Below, one piece after another: positions 21,820 through 33,000 of a stretch of DNA of 64,000 nt. Where the stretch lies: NCBI RefSeq assembly GCF_004379255.2, contig NC_056033.1:42744719-42808718 (forward strand). The letters run 5' to 3'. The DNA comes from Salvia splendens (Eukaryota; Streptophyta; Magnoliopsida; Lamiales; Lamiaceae). The position numbers and the translations under genes were made by a program. Under the pieces are notes generated by a model. That model was not told the DNA's origin, ran no database searches, and saw only the letters and a list, made by a program, of their open reading frames with translations. How positions within the stretch are numbered: position 1 is the first letter of the stretch; every line of letters starts with the position of its first letter.

Positions 21820-24548
21820 ATGGCGGTGGAAATTCCAACGAAGGCCGGCGGATTGATGGTGAATCCTCAGCAGAATCCGGTGGCTTTGGTGCAGGCCAAG
21901 CTGAAGGAGGTCGAGTTGAGGTTCAAGGGGTGGCTGGCGAAACAGTCTATCCCGGTTGAGGCCGCCGTCGTCACCGTCACCAGCGCTGCCCAAGGCGCCG
22001 CTATTGGCGCCTTCATGGGAACTATCTCCGGCGGAGACGGCTCCTCTCTCCTCATGCCTCCTCCGAACGCTGCTAGCCTTAATCCAGATGCTATGGCGTC
22101 GCTCAAGCAGGCTCAGGTAAACCTAATTTCTTTTACTTTTTAGAAATTAAATAAATAAATGTTGGAGTGTTTGTTGCTTGTTGATAAGTTTGTTTGATGG
22201 TTTTCACACGTATATTGTCGCTACTTTGTTAATTTTTCTGTTTTCCGTGGATTAAGAGATTCGGTTATTGGTGTGTTTGTGAAAATATTGCATTTCCTCA
22301 TTCCTTTGCAGTAAATTTATGGTTTTGGTGTTGTTTTATTGCATTAAGTTAATTGCTGATTATTTCAGCACATAATGGTTGTAAGCTAAGGATTAGAGCT
22401 CATGGTTTGGAGGAATTCTAGTCAGTATTATGCTTTTAGGACTTTTTTCTTTGCTTTAGAAAAATTGAAGCTTTGTATAGCTTCAATTTTCTTGGAACTT
22501 GAGTTGAAGATATGACACTCCCGCGCAGATGCGGGAAGATGTTTAGAAGTTATGATCACGTATGCAGTCTGGCTCCAGGTGGGAGATCTAAGATTCTGCT
22601 TATTAGGGGTTTTCCATGCTAATAAATAGCCCATCTCATTATAATTGTAGTGTACGCCATTTTCTCATTAGTGAAATATCCATAGCTTGGCAGCGCCTCC
22701 AGACATAGTCTTGAACTGTTGACCAATGTTTATTATTTCCCAATCCCCAACATAGGCCGAGCAACTAAACTAGTTAGACGAAGGTTCTGATGCCTACTAG
22801 GCTTTAGCAAGCTTTTTAAACTAGACTCGCTGTGGTTAAGCAGCTGAGTAGTATGTTTGTGTTAAAGGGTGATGTTTATACCTCATTTTTGACACTCAGG
22901 CTCTTGCTGGAGGTCCGTTCGTACAAGCTCGGAACTTTGCTGTCATGACAGGTGCAAATGCCGGTATTTCGTGTGTCATGAAAAGATTGAGAGGCAAGGA
23001 TGATGTTCAAACCAGGTATGGATTGGTGGAACTTTGCTGACTTTGTATCTTCAGTTCTCCTGCAGCTGCAATTGGAAAATATAAACAATTTAAAGTTAGC
23101 CTTTTGACAATTGCTGCATAATATTTCAAGCTCAGTTAATTGCCAGATTGATCAACACATAAAATATATTCAAATAATGGTGTGTGCCTTCACCGTCTTC
23201 CCTCCTTTGAGGACTCAACTATTTTACTTTGAACGTGTTTGAGATGCCGATGATGTTTTTGGTGATCAATGTTATGGCGTTTGAGAAAAAAGTGTTTTCA
23301 TTATGAAAAATTTAGCAGTTAATATAGTTCTCTAAAGCCTTCATTTTAGATCTATTTAGATGGCTATTTGAATTGTCAGCATGGGTTTAGGGGTAAAATC
23401 TTTATTTCAAAGAGTGATGCTGCATATTTGTAATAATCTTCTTCTTTACTGATGATACTCACTCTCAATAAGGAGAATAACGCGTAGAAGCTTTTGATCT
23501 GCCTTACTATATAGTGTGCTATACTGGTGAGTTTAGGTTCATTTGAAAATACTTGAGTTATCTCTTACTTCTGTGCAAATTGAAAATTATCTTTTGGGCT
23601 ACACACTTAAGCTCCTGCCCATAGCATGAGTCGAAAAATTCAGATTGTTAGCTTAATCATGAGAACTGGGATACGGGAAATAATTGAATTTTAGCCCTGG
23701 ATGCTTTCTGGTTAGTTAAACATTTAATTGAGCCATAATGTTTGTGTTGCTCTCGGATGTTGTGAATACTAACTTTCTGATATTATTTACTGTAGTATGG
23801 CTGCAGCTTTTGGATCTGGGGCTTTGTTTTCGCTAGTAAGTGGTATGGGTGGCCCGAATCCAGCAGCAAATGCTCTTACATCTGGTCTTTTCTTTGCACT
23901 TGTTCAAGGTGGAATTTTCCAGGTGATTTAACTCGACTCTGATGAACCTGTCCTTGTACACCTGCTATTTGTACTATAACTAGCATTTCGAGTGAGGCAT
24001 TACTCCGGTATGCTGACTTCGAATTAGAATATCTATTCAATATTCATAGAAACAAATCGGATTTTGGCATTAGGAATCTAAATTTTCACTTATCCACAGA
24101 GTCTGAGACCCTTTGTATTGGTTTATACAGATTGGACAGAAGTTTTCACAACCACCTGCTGAAGATTTAAATTATGTGAAAACAAGATCGATGCTGAGCA
24201 ACCTTGGCCTGCAGAACTACGAGAAGAATTTTAAGAGAGGACTGCTGACAGATACCACACTGCCATTGATAACTGATAGGTAAAAATTCTGAAGTGTCAC
24301 CAGAATACTCTAGAAATACGAAGGTGGAGCCGTCTTTGCTTAACAACTATGCCATTTCTCTTTGGTAAAAATTTCAGTGCTCTCAGAGATGTGAAAATAC
24401 CTCCTGGACCAAGATTGCTCATTCTGGAACACATAGAGAGGTAAATCTTACTAATAATTTTGTTGATGTTATAAATTTCAAAGTTGTGATCGTATATAGT
24501 GTTAGCAGGGAGCCCGAGTTCAAAGACAGGCGAAAGGGGCCTCGTTGA
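21820..24548 (+). CDS. HP30: HP30-type TIM17/TIM22/TIM23 family import translocase subunit with SAM domain
   Basis: HP30 proteins are inner-envelope chloroplast translocase components for transit-peptide-less proteins, also reported in mitochondria. Six exons close in phase: 21820-22116, 22900-23015, 23796-23922, 24131-24279, 24378-24440, 24509-24548; 263 residues, the family length. The TIM17/22 region has glycine-rich membrane segments: SAAQGAAIGAFMGTISGG, GANAGISCVMKRLRGKDD, AAAFGSGALFSLVSG and ALTSGLFFALVQGGIF. The C-terminus is SAM-like: MLSNLGLQNYEKNFKRG, then LILEHIERREPEFKDRRKG. The ATG at 21820 matches the conserved N-terminus. Upstream at 21480-21540 are GGCCCA and TGGGCC site-II motifs usual for organelle-related housekeeping genes. 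Confidence 0.92.
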
Positions 24549-25704
24549 AGAACTTCTACAACGACACTACCTGCGAAGGTATTCGATTGCGTTGCTAGAG
24601 AATAGTAAGTTTCCTAAGAGACAAAGAGAAGGTGAGAATTTTGCTCCATGACAATGTTATGTGGTAGATTTTTTATATTTGAGATCTTAATTTGAAAATT
24701 AATGATTTAATTGAAAGCTACGTCTATTTAATGGTTTCATGATTTGATTCATTTTCACCACATCATAAACCTTGTTTGGTGTGGTTTGATGTGAAATTTG
24801 AGATTTTTTGGGCCTAGCTTTTTGACGATAATTTTGTTGTTGGGCACTTGGGCCTAAATATTTTCCCAAATTTTTCGTCTTCATCTGCGAAAAACCAATT
24901 TCCAGTAAGCAAAACCGAATCAGTTAACAAACGTATTATATTTAAATTTCTTCTAGTTCAAATAGTTAGTTACTCCATCCTAATTATACAGGTTGATTGA
25001 AGTTTTGTCCATTGTAAAAATATTATGGAGAAAGGAATTATGCAATAAAGATTACAATATGCCCATATTTATTTTGATGATCAATTAATACTTAAATTTT
25101 AAAAAAATTTAAATAGAACATATTACTAATAAATAGTGTACTCGTTCAGTAAATGATTGAAAACATAATTGTTGCTTCCCTTATTTGTATCTACATGATT
25201 TTATGGGCTACCAAATTACTAATACATTAATATTCTCAATCTAATCTAACAGGAGTGCAAATATTAAGATTAATTCATATAGTTAGTAGTAAATCGATAA
25301 CAATTCATAAATTACTAAATAAAAATAAATTGAAATCAATGGCATTGAATCTTCAATTCCAAACTCAATGCACACACAGCACATACACTCACATAGACAA
25401 CTCAAAAATATATACTACTCCATTATATACATAATGCATACAATTTTTTTTTAAAAAATATTTAATTAAAACTTGTGTCAAATTTTGATGTATTGATAAA
25501 CCGAACCAAAAAAATGAAATTAAAACAAAAATATTTTATATTGTAGCACCAATTAATTAAATTAACCAAACACATTACACACCTAAAAACATTCGAAAAA
25601 ACGTCCACGAATCGATAAATACAAGTAGCTCAACATTTTTATAGCTCAATACAAGAATGTTTCTTACTCAAAAAGAGAATCCTACAAAAAAAAATCAGGA
25701 ATCG
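24549..25704. other. AT-rich spacer
   Basis: 3' UTR of HP30, then AT-rich sequence. GTTACTCCATCCTAATTATACAGG at about 24968 hints at a decayed Stowaway end. I see no gene. Confidence 0.4.
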
Positions 25705-26040
25705 TCATTGAGAAATGACGGTCGAAAACGACGACGTTCGGTGAAGCATTTCCTTGGCTCCGGAAAGCTGCTCCAGCAGCTCCACAATCCGTGCCCCGTA
25801 TTCCCGGGCCTGGCCCACCGCCTCCGCCTCGAGCTCGCCGAGCTGCGAGCAGAGGCGCTCCTCCGCCTCCTCCGCCACCCTCAGCCGCTCCATCGCCCGC
25901 GCCAGCTCCGCCCTCATTCTCTCCTCCCTCACCAGGCTCTCCCTGAGCTCCCACTCCAGCTCCTCGTTCCTCCGCCTCAGCGCAGCCTCGCCTTTCTTCT
26001 GCTGCGGCGCCGGCGAGGGAATCGCGATGGTTGGCGCCAT
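25705..26040 (-). CDS. LSU: LSU protein (response to low sulfur), copy 1
   Basis: LSU proteins are small coiled-coil hubs induced by sulfur starvation that interact with many partners under nutrient stress. This intronless gene encodes 111 residues. After a variable N-terminus (MAPTIAIPSPAPQQKK) comes the conserved coiled coil: ALRRRNEELEWELRES, REERMRAELARAMERL, RVAEEAEERLCSQLGELEAE and REYGARIVELLEQL. The C-terminal tail is 15-20 residues longer than usual. Coding sequence is much more GC-rich than the flanks. A TATA box and UPE-box-like element lie just upstream. A paralogue sits 1.0 kb upstream on the same strand. Confidence 0.9.
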   Translation of the reverse strand: MAPTIAIPSPAPQQKKGEAALRRRNEELEWELRESLVREERMRAELARAMERLRVAEEAEERLCSQLGELEAEAVGQAREYGARIVELLEQLSGAKEMLHRTSSFSTVISQ

Positions 26041-26116
26041 TTAATGAGGGGGTTGTTACAAGCTGTAGATGCGTGTGTGGTTTCTGTTATTGGAGAAATG
26101 ATACGTGCGTGTTGAG

Positions 26117-26123
26117 TTTTATA
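26117..26123 (-). promoter_or_regulatory. TATA box of LSU copy 1
   Basis: Minus-strand TATAAAA, 77 bases before the ATG and 23 bases downstream of the UPE-like element. Confidence 0.65.
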
Positions 26124-26146
26124 GGCGTGGGTTTAAAACCTAAATG

Positions 26147-26166
26147 TGTCTAGGTTCAATGTATCT
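26147..26166 (-). promoter_or_regulatory. UPE-box-like sulfur-response element
   Basis: The minus strand reads AGATACATTGAACCTAGACA. As I remember the UPE box of sulfur-deficiency promoters (bound by EIL3/SLIM1-type factors), this matches at 19 of 20 positions, in the sense orientation, about 107 bases before the LSU copy 1 ATG. The recalled consensus should be verified. Confidence 0.7.
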
Positions 26167-27067
26167 GGGCTTTGGATTTGTGAGGTTACCAGTCGGCATT
26201 GGGTTATCCGTGTAAAATATTTGCTTATTGGTCCCTCGAGTTTCGTCTATTTACAGACGGCTTTTTATATTTTTATGTTAAATGTATTTTATTGTGAGAT
26301 TTTTTTTAAATAATTGAATATTATATAAGTTCTCTAATATATTAATATCAGTTTATGATATTGTGTTAGAAACAAATTTTCATACATCAACAACGAACTG
26401 ATATTGAGCCGGTAATGTCAATTAATATTAATGTATTATTTGAAAACTGATATAGTTTTTATGTTCTGACTTTATGAGAATTTCTGAAATGAATCATCTT
26501 CTAGTATATATAAATATTAATATATCTAATAAATGTAGTAGTAGACTAGTAGTAATTGTCAATGAACAATGAGTTTCACTACATAAATGACTTACCAAGA
26601 AAAGAATAAAACTTTTTTTTATAAACATTTATTCTCACTTTCTTATCTGATTATCTTTATGATTATAAGAAAGGGCCATTAAGATTAATCAGGAAAATTT
26701 TATTTATATAATAAATCAAAAGTGGCTCGAGTCGAGTTAAACTCAGATTTGTGTCGGATTTGAACCGCATACATTGTAGCGTCTTCAATAACTTTTTTTG
26801 TGAAATGTAAATATGTCTCATTTGTGGAACCATACACCTTTTTTGTTCAATTTCGCTAATTAATCAAAACGCAAAAGTAAACCATAGACCGAATTATCAT
26901 CACTCAAACAAAAAAGAAAAAGAAATAAAAATAAAAATATTTCAAAAATTAACAATTCAAAGTTCAAATCGTCATAATAATAAATCACAACACAACACCG
27001 TAACTAAATAATTACCCCACTGTATACGAATAAAATCACAAAAGAATAAAAAAAATAAAAACCAGCA
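26167..27067. other. Spacer between the LSU copies
   Basis: Promoter of copy 1, then AT-rich sequence. I see nothing else. Confidence 0.4.
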
Positions 27068-27343
27068 TCATTTTTTCTTGCTCAAAAGCTGCTGTGCATG
27101 GGAAATTCGCTCCGTCAACGCCTCGACACGAGCTGTATATTCCCTCGCAGTCGCCAACGCCTCGGCCTCCGTCTCGCCCAGCTGCAAGCACAACCGCTCC
27201 TCCCCCTCCTCCGCCACCCGCAGCCGCTCCCGTATGCTCTGCAGCTCTCTTCCCATCTTCTCCTCCCTTTCGAAGCTGCTCTTCAGCTCTTTCTCCATCT
27301 TTTCGATTCTCTTCTGCAGCGTTTCTTGCTCTCTTGGATTCAT
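27068..27343 (-). CDS. LSU: LSU protein (response to low sulfur), copy 2
   Basis: Intronless, 91 residues, close to the usual LSU length. It carries the coiled-coil core: KRIEKMEKELKSSFEREEKM, RERLRVAEEGEERLCLQL, GETEAEALATAREYTARVE and ERISHAQQLL. It is clearly paralogous to copy 1 over the central 60 residues but has a different N-terminus (MNPREQETLQ). A minus-strand TATAAAA lies at 27382-27388. I could not find a UPE-like element in the 300 bases upstream, so the copies may respond differently. Tandem head-to-tail arrangement suggests a local duplication. Confidence 0.9.
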   Translation of the reverse strand: MNPREQETLQKRIEKMEKELKSSFEREEKMGRELQSIRERLRVAEEGEERLCLQLGETEAEALATAREYTARVEALTERISHAQQLLSKKK

Positions 27344-29578
27344 TATGTAATAAACAGGAAAACAATTAAGAGAATATGAGTTTTTATAGATAAATTAGGC
27401 AGACTTTTCTATATAATTTAAGTCTTTTTGTTTGACTTTGATTATGATGCCCCGCCGTGTTCTGCATTTTCAAGTCACATTATATAGTACTCCTACATAT
27501 TTACATGTATAGACTATAGGATTTTAATATTCTCTTGTAATATCATGTGTAATTTAAAATTTTATTATGTAACAGTATAAAATTAATAGTATCATACGAT
27601 CGTGATTCAATACAATATAGTAATATTTTATAATATTTGCATGTGTAATTAATTTTTTTTATTTAATAGTATTAAAATGGTAATAATATTATCCAATTTA
27701 GGACATAGGATCGTGATTTATTAAAAATATTAATAATATGACCATGTCAACACAATTTAATAGTTACATTATACATGCATCATATTGACATATTATGATA
27801 GATATAATGATATTTAAATAATTATTGAAATATATGAAAATTTAATTCAATTATATCATCCAAATATATGGAATTAGGATATCGTCTAAATCAATAAAAT
27901 TACTTTTAACTTCATATGTGTTATGAGAAAATTTTATATCGATATAATGTTGATATTAAGACCATCTCCAACCATGCTCTAAAAATGAGTTTTGGTGTAG
28001 AAATCTTCTGCAATCATACACCAAATTCAAACCCATTTTTAGTGTTACTGAAAAAATTTTGTGAGACAAAAACTCAAAAATGGTGTAAATTTTGAATTTG
28101 GTGTAAATGGTTGGAGTAAAACTATTTTTTTGTGTGCCGTATACTAAAAAATAAATTTGAGTTTTGTGTAAATTATTGAAGATGGTCTAAATCACAAATT
28201 TTCAATTTTGTTTATTGTGTCATGTACTCACAAGATGACATTGTTTGAACATCAACCAAAGATATTGTTTTAAACACGATTTAAGACATCTGAGAAAAAA
28301 AATAAGTTTCATAATTTAATATTCTAATTTAAATTTTTATATCTGATTAGAATTTGATTAAATTTACTATACAAAACAAGTATTGGTGTAGTGGATGAGC
28401 CTGTGACTGAAAATTAATATAAAACCGGATCTCCTCTAAATTGATTGATTTATGTAATTTTGATATCTACCTCAGACACGTGTGGTTTAATAAAAAAAAA
28501 ATTTCCGAATCATAAGTAACTTGTAAACAAAATAAAAAGACGTTGAGTCCTATTAATTAATATGAACGTGACTTTTTAAAGTTGTAATAAAATAAGCGTG
28601 TTGGTTGAAATTTTGGCGAACGCACATTGAAATAATGAAATAAGCGTGTGTTTGAAATTCTAGAAACAAAATAGAAAGTTTTATGAGACTCGTAAGTACA
28701 CTTGCTCATTCTTTCTTTCTCTCAATAAGGTATTTAGAAAAGAAACTCGCACGGTTGAAACTGTCGAAAGTGGAAGCTATGACGACGAGATCGATAGTTG
28801 GATTAGCCGATCTTGCATGACTCAAATTTAAAACTCCGATTTAACTTTCCAAGTAAACATAACTATTAATTACTGTAGATTTTATTACTCATAAGTCATA
28901 TCATAACATTTTCCTATGTATAATAGGAGTAGCTTTATTTGTGGTAAATGAGTGTGTTACAAAAATGTTGATACAAAGGATCGGAACCACAAAAAATTAA
29001 GAAAAATGTTACGAGTTTAATTTTTCATGAAGTGGAATACTTTCTCTTTCTTTGTTTAATACTAGTAACTACTTGATTTTTTTTTCTTCCTCCATTTAAT
29101 GATTTTTTTTTCTTCTAGGAAATGACGCATACTATATGAGTTATATAGTAGTATAACTTATAAAAACAAGAACTTAATTACATGAAATTATAATCGACAT
29201 ATAAAATATGACTCTCGCTTGCACGGCTTAATGCAAAATGGGGTGTATTAAATAAGTTAATATACGTAGTAGTACTAGTACTAGTTAATTGCAAAATGCC
29301 ACGCCAAAAAGTTTTTCGTGCTCCAAAATAAAATAAAATTAAATAAAAAAAGATTTTATGCCCTGATTCTGTATCAATGAACCACAAGGAAATCAGCATT
29401 TTAAACATTTTAAATGGGCCCAAAAATTATAGGCCTAACACAATTTCCCTCTATAAATTTGGGTTCATAAAGATATATAACTACTAATATTGTTATCTCC
29501 TAACAAAAATATACACTTTTTTTCCAACAAATATAATTTATTTTAAAAATTAAAACATTAGTACATCTAATTTATACT
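27344..29578. other. AT-rich spacer upstream of the copia element
   Basis: Contains the Tourist-like MITE listed separately. The rest is AT-rich and holds no recognisable gene. The open frame at 29178-29423 (minus) is not supported. Confidence 0.4.
27960..28187. mobile_element. Tourist-like (PIF/Harbinger) MITE
   Basis: Termini GACCATCTCCAACCATGCTC and inverted GACCATCTTCAATAATT, flanked by TAA on both sides (27957-27959, 28188-28190). The TAA duplication points to the PIF/Harbinger superfamily. Internal GAGTTTTGGTGTA motifs are also inverted. Confidence 0.7.
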
Positions 29579-29583
29579 TTAAT

Positions 29584-30017
29584 TGTTGGTAGATTGTGAT
29601 AGCTTCGGTTTTGAGCTCGGCTGTTGAGTTCGGTTTTTGAGCTCGGTGATGGTGTTCGGTGTCAGAGCTCGGTGTTACGAGCTTAATCGAGTTCGGTGTT
29701 AGAGTTCGGTAGTTCGGCACCAAGTTCGGTAGCTCGGCAGCTCCGTGGTCTGGAGAGAACGATCAAAACATGAAGAAGAGTTCGGCTGTTATAACAACTC
29801 GTTTCAACAGCCGTTGGATGTACTTAGTTAGTCATGTTTAATCCTGACCGTTAGATGGAAAATAGCCGTTAGTTAGTTTTGATTTTTTAATAGTTTGTGA
29901 TTCTGCTTTATTCAGTAATTTTTCATCTTCCGTTTCTGGTGAATAAAATTCTCTTTCGATTTCCAAGTCTTGATTTTTCCTCTCCCAACATTCGATAATC
30001 TGTAGCTAGGATTAACA
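29584..30017 (+). repeat. 5' LTR
   Basis: 434 bases, TGTTGGTAG to GATTAACA. Bases 29603-29752 contain eleven TTCGG or CTCGG motifs, mostly as GAG(T/C)TCGGT, a clustered-motif array that may serve as the U3 enhancer. Confidence 0.95.
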
Positions 30018-30018
30018 A

Positions 30019-30036
30019 TTGGCGCCGTCTGTGGGA
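30019..30036 (+). other. Primer-binding site
   Basis: TTGGCGCCGTCTGTGGGA begins two bases after the 5' LTR, the expected position. It is not the initiator-Met-tRNA type (TGGTATCAGAGC) common in plant copia elements. Confidence 0.65.
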
Positions 30037-30081
30037 AAGAGGTGAAAGGAGGTTGGTTTGCGGACGATTCAAACGATCTCG

Positions 30082-33000
30082 ATGGCGACAAGGCTTGAGG
30101 CTGAGAAATTCACAGGCAAGAATGATTACGGTCTGTGGAAGATGAAAATGAAAGCGATTCTGATCGATCGTGGTTTGGCGGCGGTTTTGGCTCCGGTAGA
30201 TAAGGAGAATGCGCCAGTTCTTGATGAGAAAGCACAGGCGAAGTTCGATGAAATGATACAGCGAGCTCACAGTGCGGTTATTCTTTGTCTCAGTGATAAA
30301 GTTCTGAGGGAGGTTCAAGAAGCGACCACGGCGGTTGAGGTGCTAGCGAAGTTAGATGAGGTCTATTTGGCAAAATCCCTGGCCAATAGGCTCTATATGA
30401 AGAAGAGACTGTATTCGTACAATTTTGTAGCCGAAAAATCGATCGTCGAACAATTGGAAGATTTTAATAAGATCATTGATGATCTTGGGTCCGTGGATGT
30501 GAAGATCACGGATGAAGACAAGGCTATACTGGTCTTGAATGCGTTGCCAAGTTCGTATGATCAGCTAAGCGATGCAATAATCTACGGCAGAGATAAGCCA
30601 ATCACATATGCCGAGGTTCATGCTGCGTTGATGGCGAAAGAGATGCTGCGATTGACAGGTGGGAAGGCATTGGAGACACAGGCTGAGAGTCTCAATGTCA
30701 AGAAATTCAAGAATAAGAGTTTCAAGAAAAACCAATATAATGAGTTTAAGCCTTCAAGCTCGGAGGGGAGAGAAACTCGGTCCTGCCACTGGTGCAAGAA
30801 ACCAGGGCACCTCAAAAAGGACTGCTTCGTGTGGAAGAAAAAGCAAGCGGCTGAGGGAGGAAAAGCTGTCAACACAGCAGAATATTGCGAAGAGGATGAA
30901 GTTTCTGTTGCTTTGAATGTGATGGAGGAAAAGGGAAAGGAATCTTGGATAATGGATTCAGGGTGTAGCTTCCACATGAGCCCGAATCTGGACTGGTTCG
31001 AAGACATTAAAGAGTCAACAGGAACTGTCATTCTAGGCAACAACCAAGTGTGCTTGATAAAAGGCATAGGTACCATCAAGTTGAAGATGGAGAATGGGTG
31101 TATGGTGACTCTGAGTGATGTTAGGTATATTCCTGATGTTAAAAGGAATCTAATATCCTTAGGCTCTCTTGAAAGAAAGAGATGCAGATTTGTCTCTGAA
31201 GGTGGGCAGATGGTTGTTAGTAAGGCAGGAAGATCTATCTTGAAGGCAACTAGAAAAGGCAGTCTATATTACATGATGGCTGCTGTTCAGAGAAGAGACT
31301 CAGGGCATGCACACAATGTGGTTGGTGATTCTTTGAGTCTGTGGCATACCAGATTGGGGCACCCAGCAATTGGTAGTATAAAGGAACTGGTCAAGAAGGG
31401 TGTATTGCAATGCTCAGATCAGACTGATACAACTCAATGTGAGGAGTGTGTGTTAGGGAAAGCCAAGAAGTTGCCATATCCCAACAGCACACATTCTTCA
31501 ACAATGCCTCTAGATTATGCCCATAGTGATCTTTGGGGGCCTGCACAGGAGAATTCAATTGGAGGTGGCAGATACTACATGAGCATCATAGATGATTTCA
31601 GTAGAAAGGTCTGGATTTACATATTGAAGCAGAAGTCAGAGGCTTTCAGCTGTTTCAAAACATGGTGCAGTGAGGTTGAGGCAGAGAAAAGGCTGAGTTT
31701 GAAATGCTTGAGGACAGATAACGGGTTGGAGTTTCTGTCCAAAGAGTTTGATGAGTTTTGCAAATCAAAAGGCATCAAAAGACACAAAACAGTTCCATTA
31801 AATCCGCAACAAAATGGAGTGGCCGAGAGGGTAAACCGCACTATCCTTGAGAGAGTTAGATGCATGATCTTGGCTGCTGGGATGAAGAAGCGGTTCTGGG
31901 CAGAGGCTGCATCCACAGCTGTTAAACTGATCAATAAATGTCCTTCTTCCAGCATTGGAGGGGACACACCAGATTTCAGATGGTATGGGAAGCATAGTGG
32001 CTATGATGGCTTGAGGACTTTCGGTTGTAAAGCTTTTGCTCATGTGAAGCAAGGTAAATTGGAAGCAAGGGCCCTAAAATGTGTTATGATTGGATACCAA
32101 TCGGGTGTGAAGGGCTATCGGTTGTGGTGTGTGGAGCCAGGAAATGAAAGAGTTGTGATAAGTAGGGATGTAACTTTCTGGGAAGGTGAGTTGCCTTTTA
32201 AGAAAAATTCAGAGACTGCAGTAGATAGTTCTGGATTTGAGGTGGAGATTGGGGGAGTTCAACAGGAGCAGCAGGATGAAGATGAAAGAGAATCTGAGTT
32301 TCCTGATGCCTCTGATCTTGGACAACCAACTCAGACGGCAGCAACACCAAATGAGCCAGGAAGCTATAAGCTGGTTAGAGACCGAGGTAAAAGGATCAGA
32401 AAGCCACCAGAGAGATACTCTGATGCTGAGTTCCTGTTTTATGCATTACTAGTAGCTGAGGAAATAGAGTTCTCAGAGCCAAGCACTTATGAAGAGGCTA
32501 TGGACAGTAAAGATGCAGAAAAATGGATGCAAGCCATGATTGAGGAGATTGATTCACTGCTTAGAAATGGGACTTGGGTGCTGGTGGAAAGGCCCAATGG
32601 TAGAAGGGTAGTGAGTTGCAAATGGATTTTCAAACAGAAGCTGGAAGGAGCTGATGGTAAAAGTGTCAGATTTAAAGCAAGGTTGGTTGCTAGGGGTTTC
32701 ACACAAGAACATGGTATTGACTATGATGAAGTGTTTTCACCTGTTGTGAAACACACTAGTATCAGAATCTTGTTGGCTATTGTTGCAAGAAGAGATTGGG
32801 AGCTTGAACAACTTGATGTCAAGACAGCCTTCTTGCATGGAGACTTGAAAGAAACCATCTATATGGCACAACCAAAAGGCTTTGAGAGGCCAGGTGATGA
32901 GGGAAAGGTGTGCTTGTTGAAAAGGAGCATATATGGTCTGAAACAAGCAAGTAGGCAGTGGCATAAGAAGTTTGATGATCACATGGTTAAGAGTGGTTTT

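Noticed and set aside
25657..26115. Plus-strand frames of 152 and 96 residues over LSU copy 1
   Set aside because: Antisense shadows of a GC-rich coiled-coil gene; the minus-strand LSU protein is clearly recognisable.
30618..31079. Minus-strand frame of 153 residues within the copia element
   Set aside because: Opposite the gag-protease region of an intact polyprotein; no independent support.
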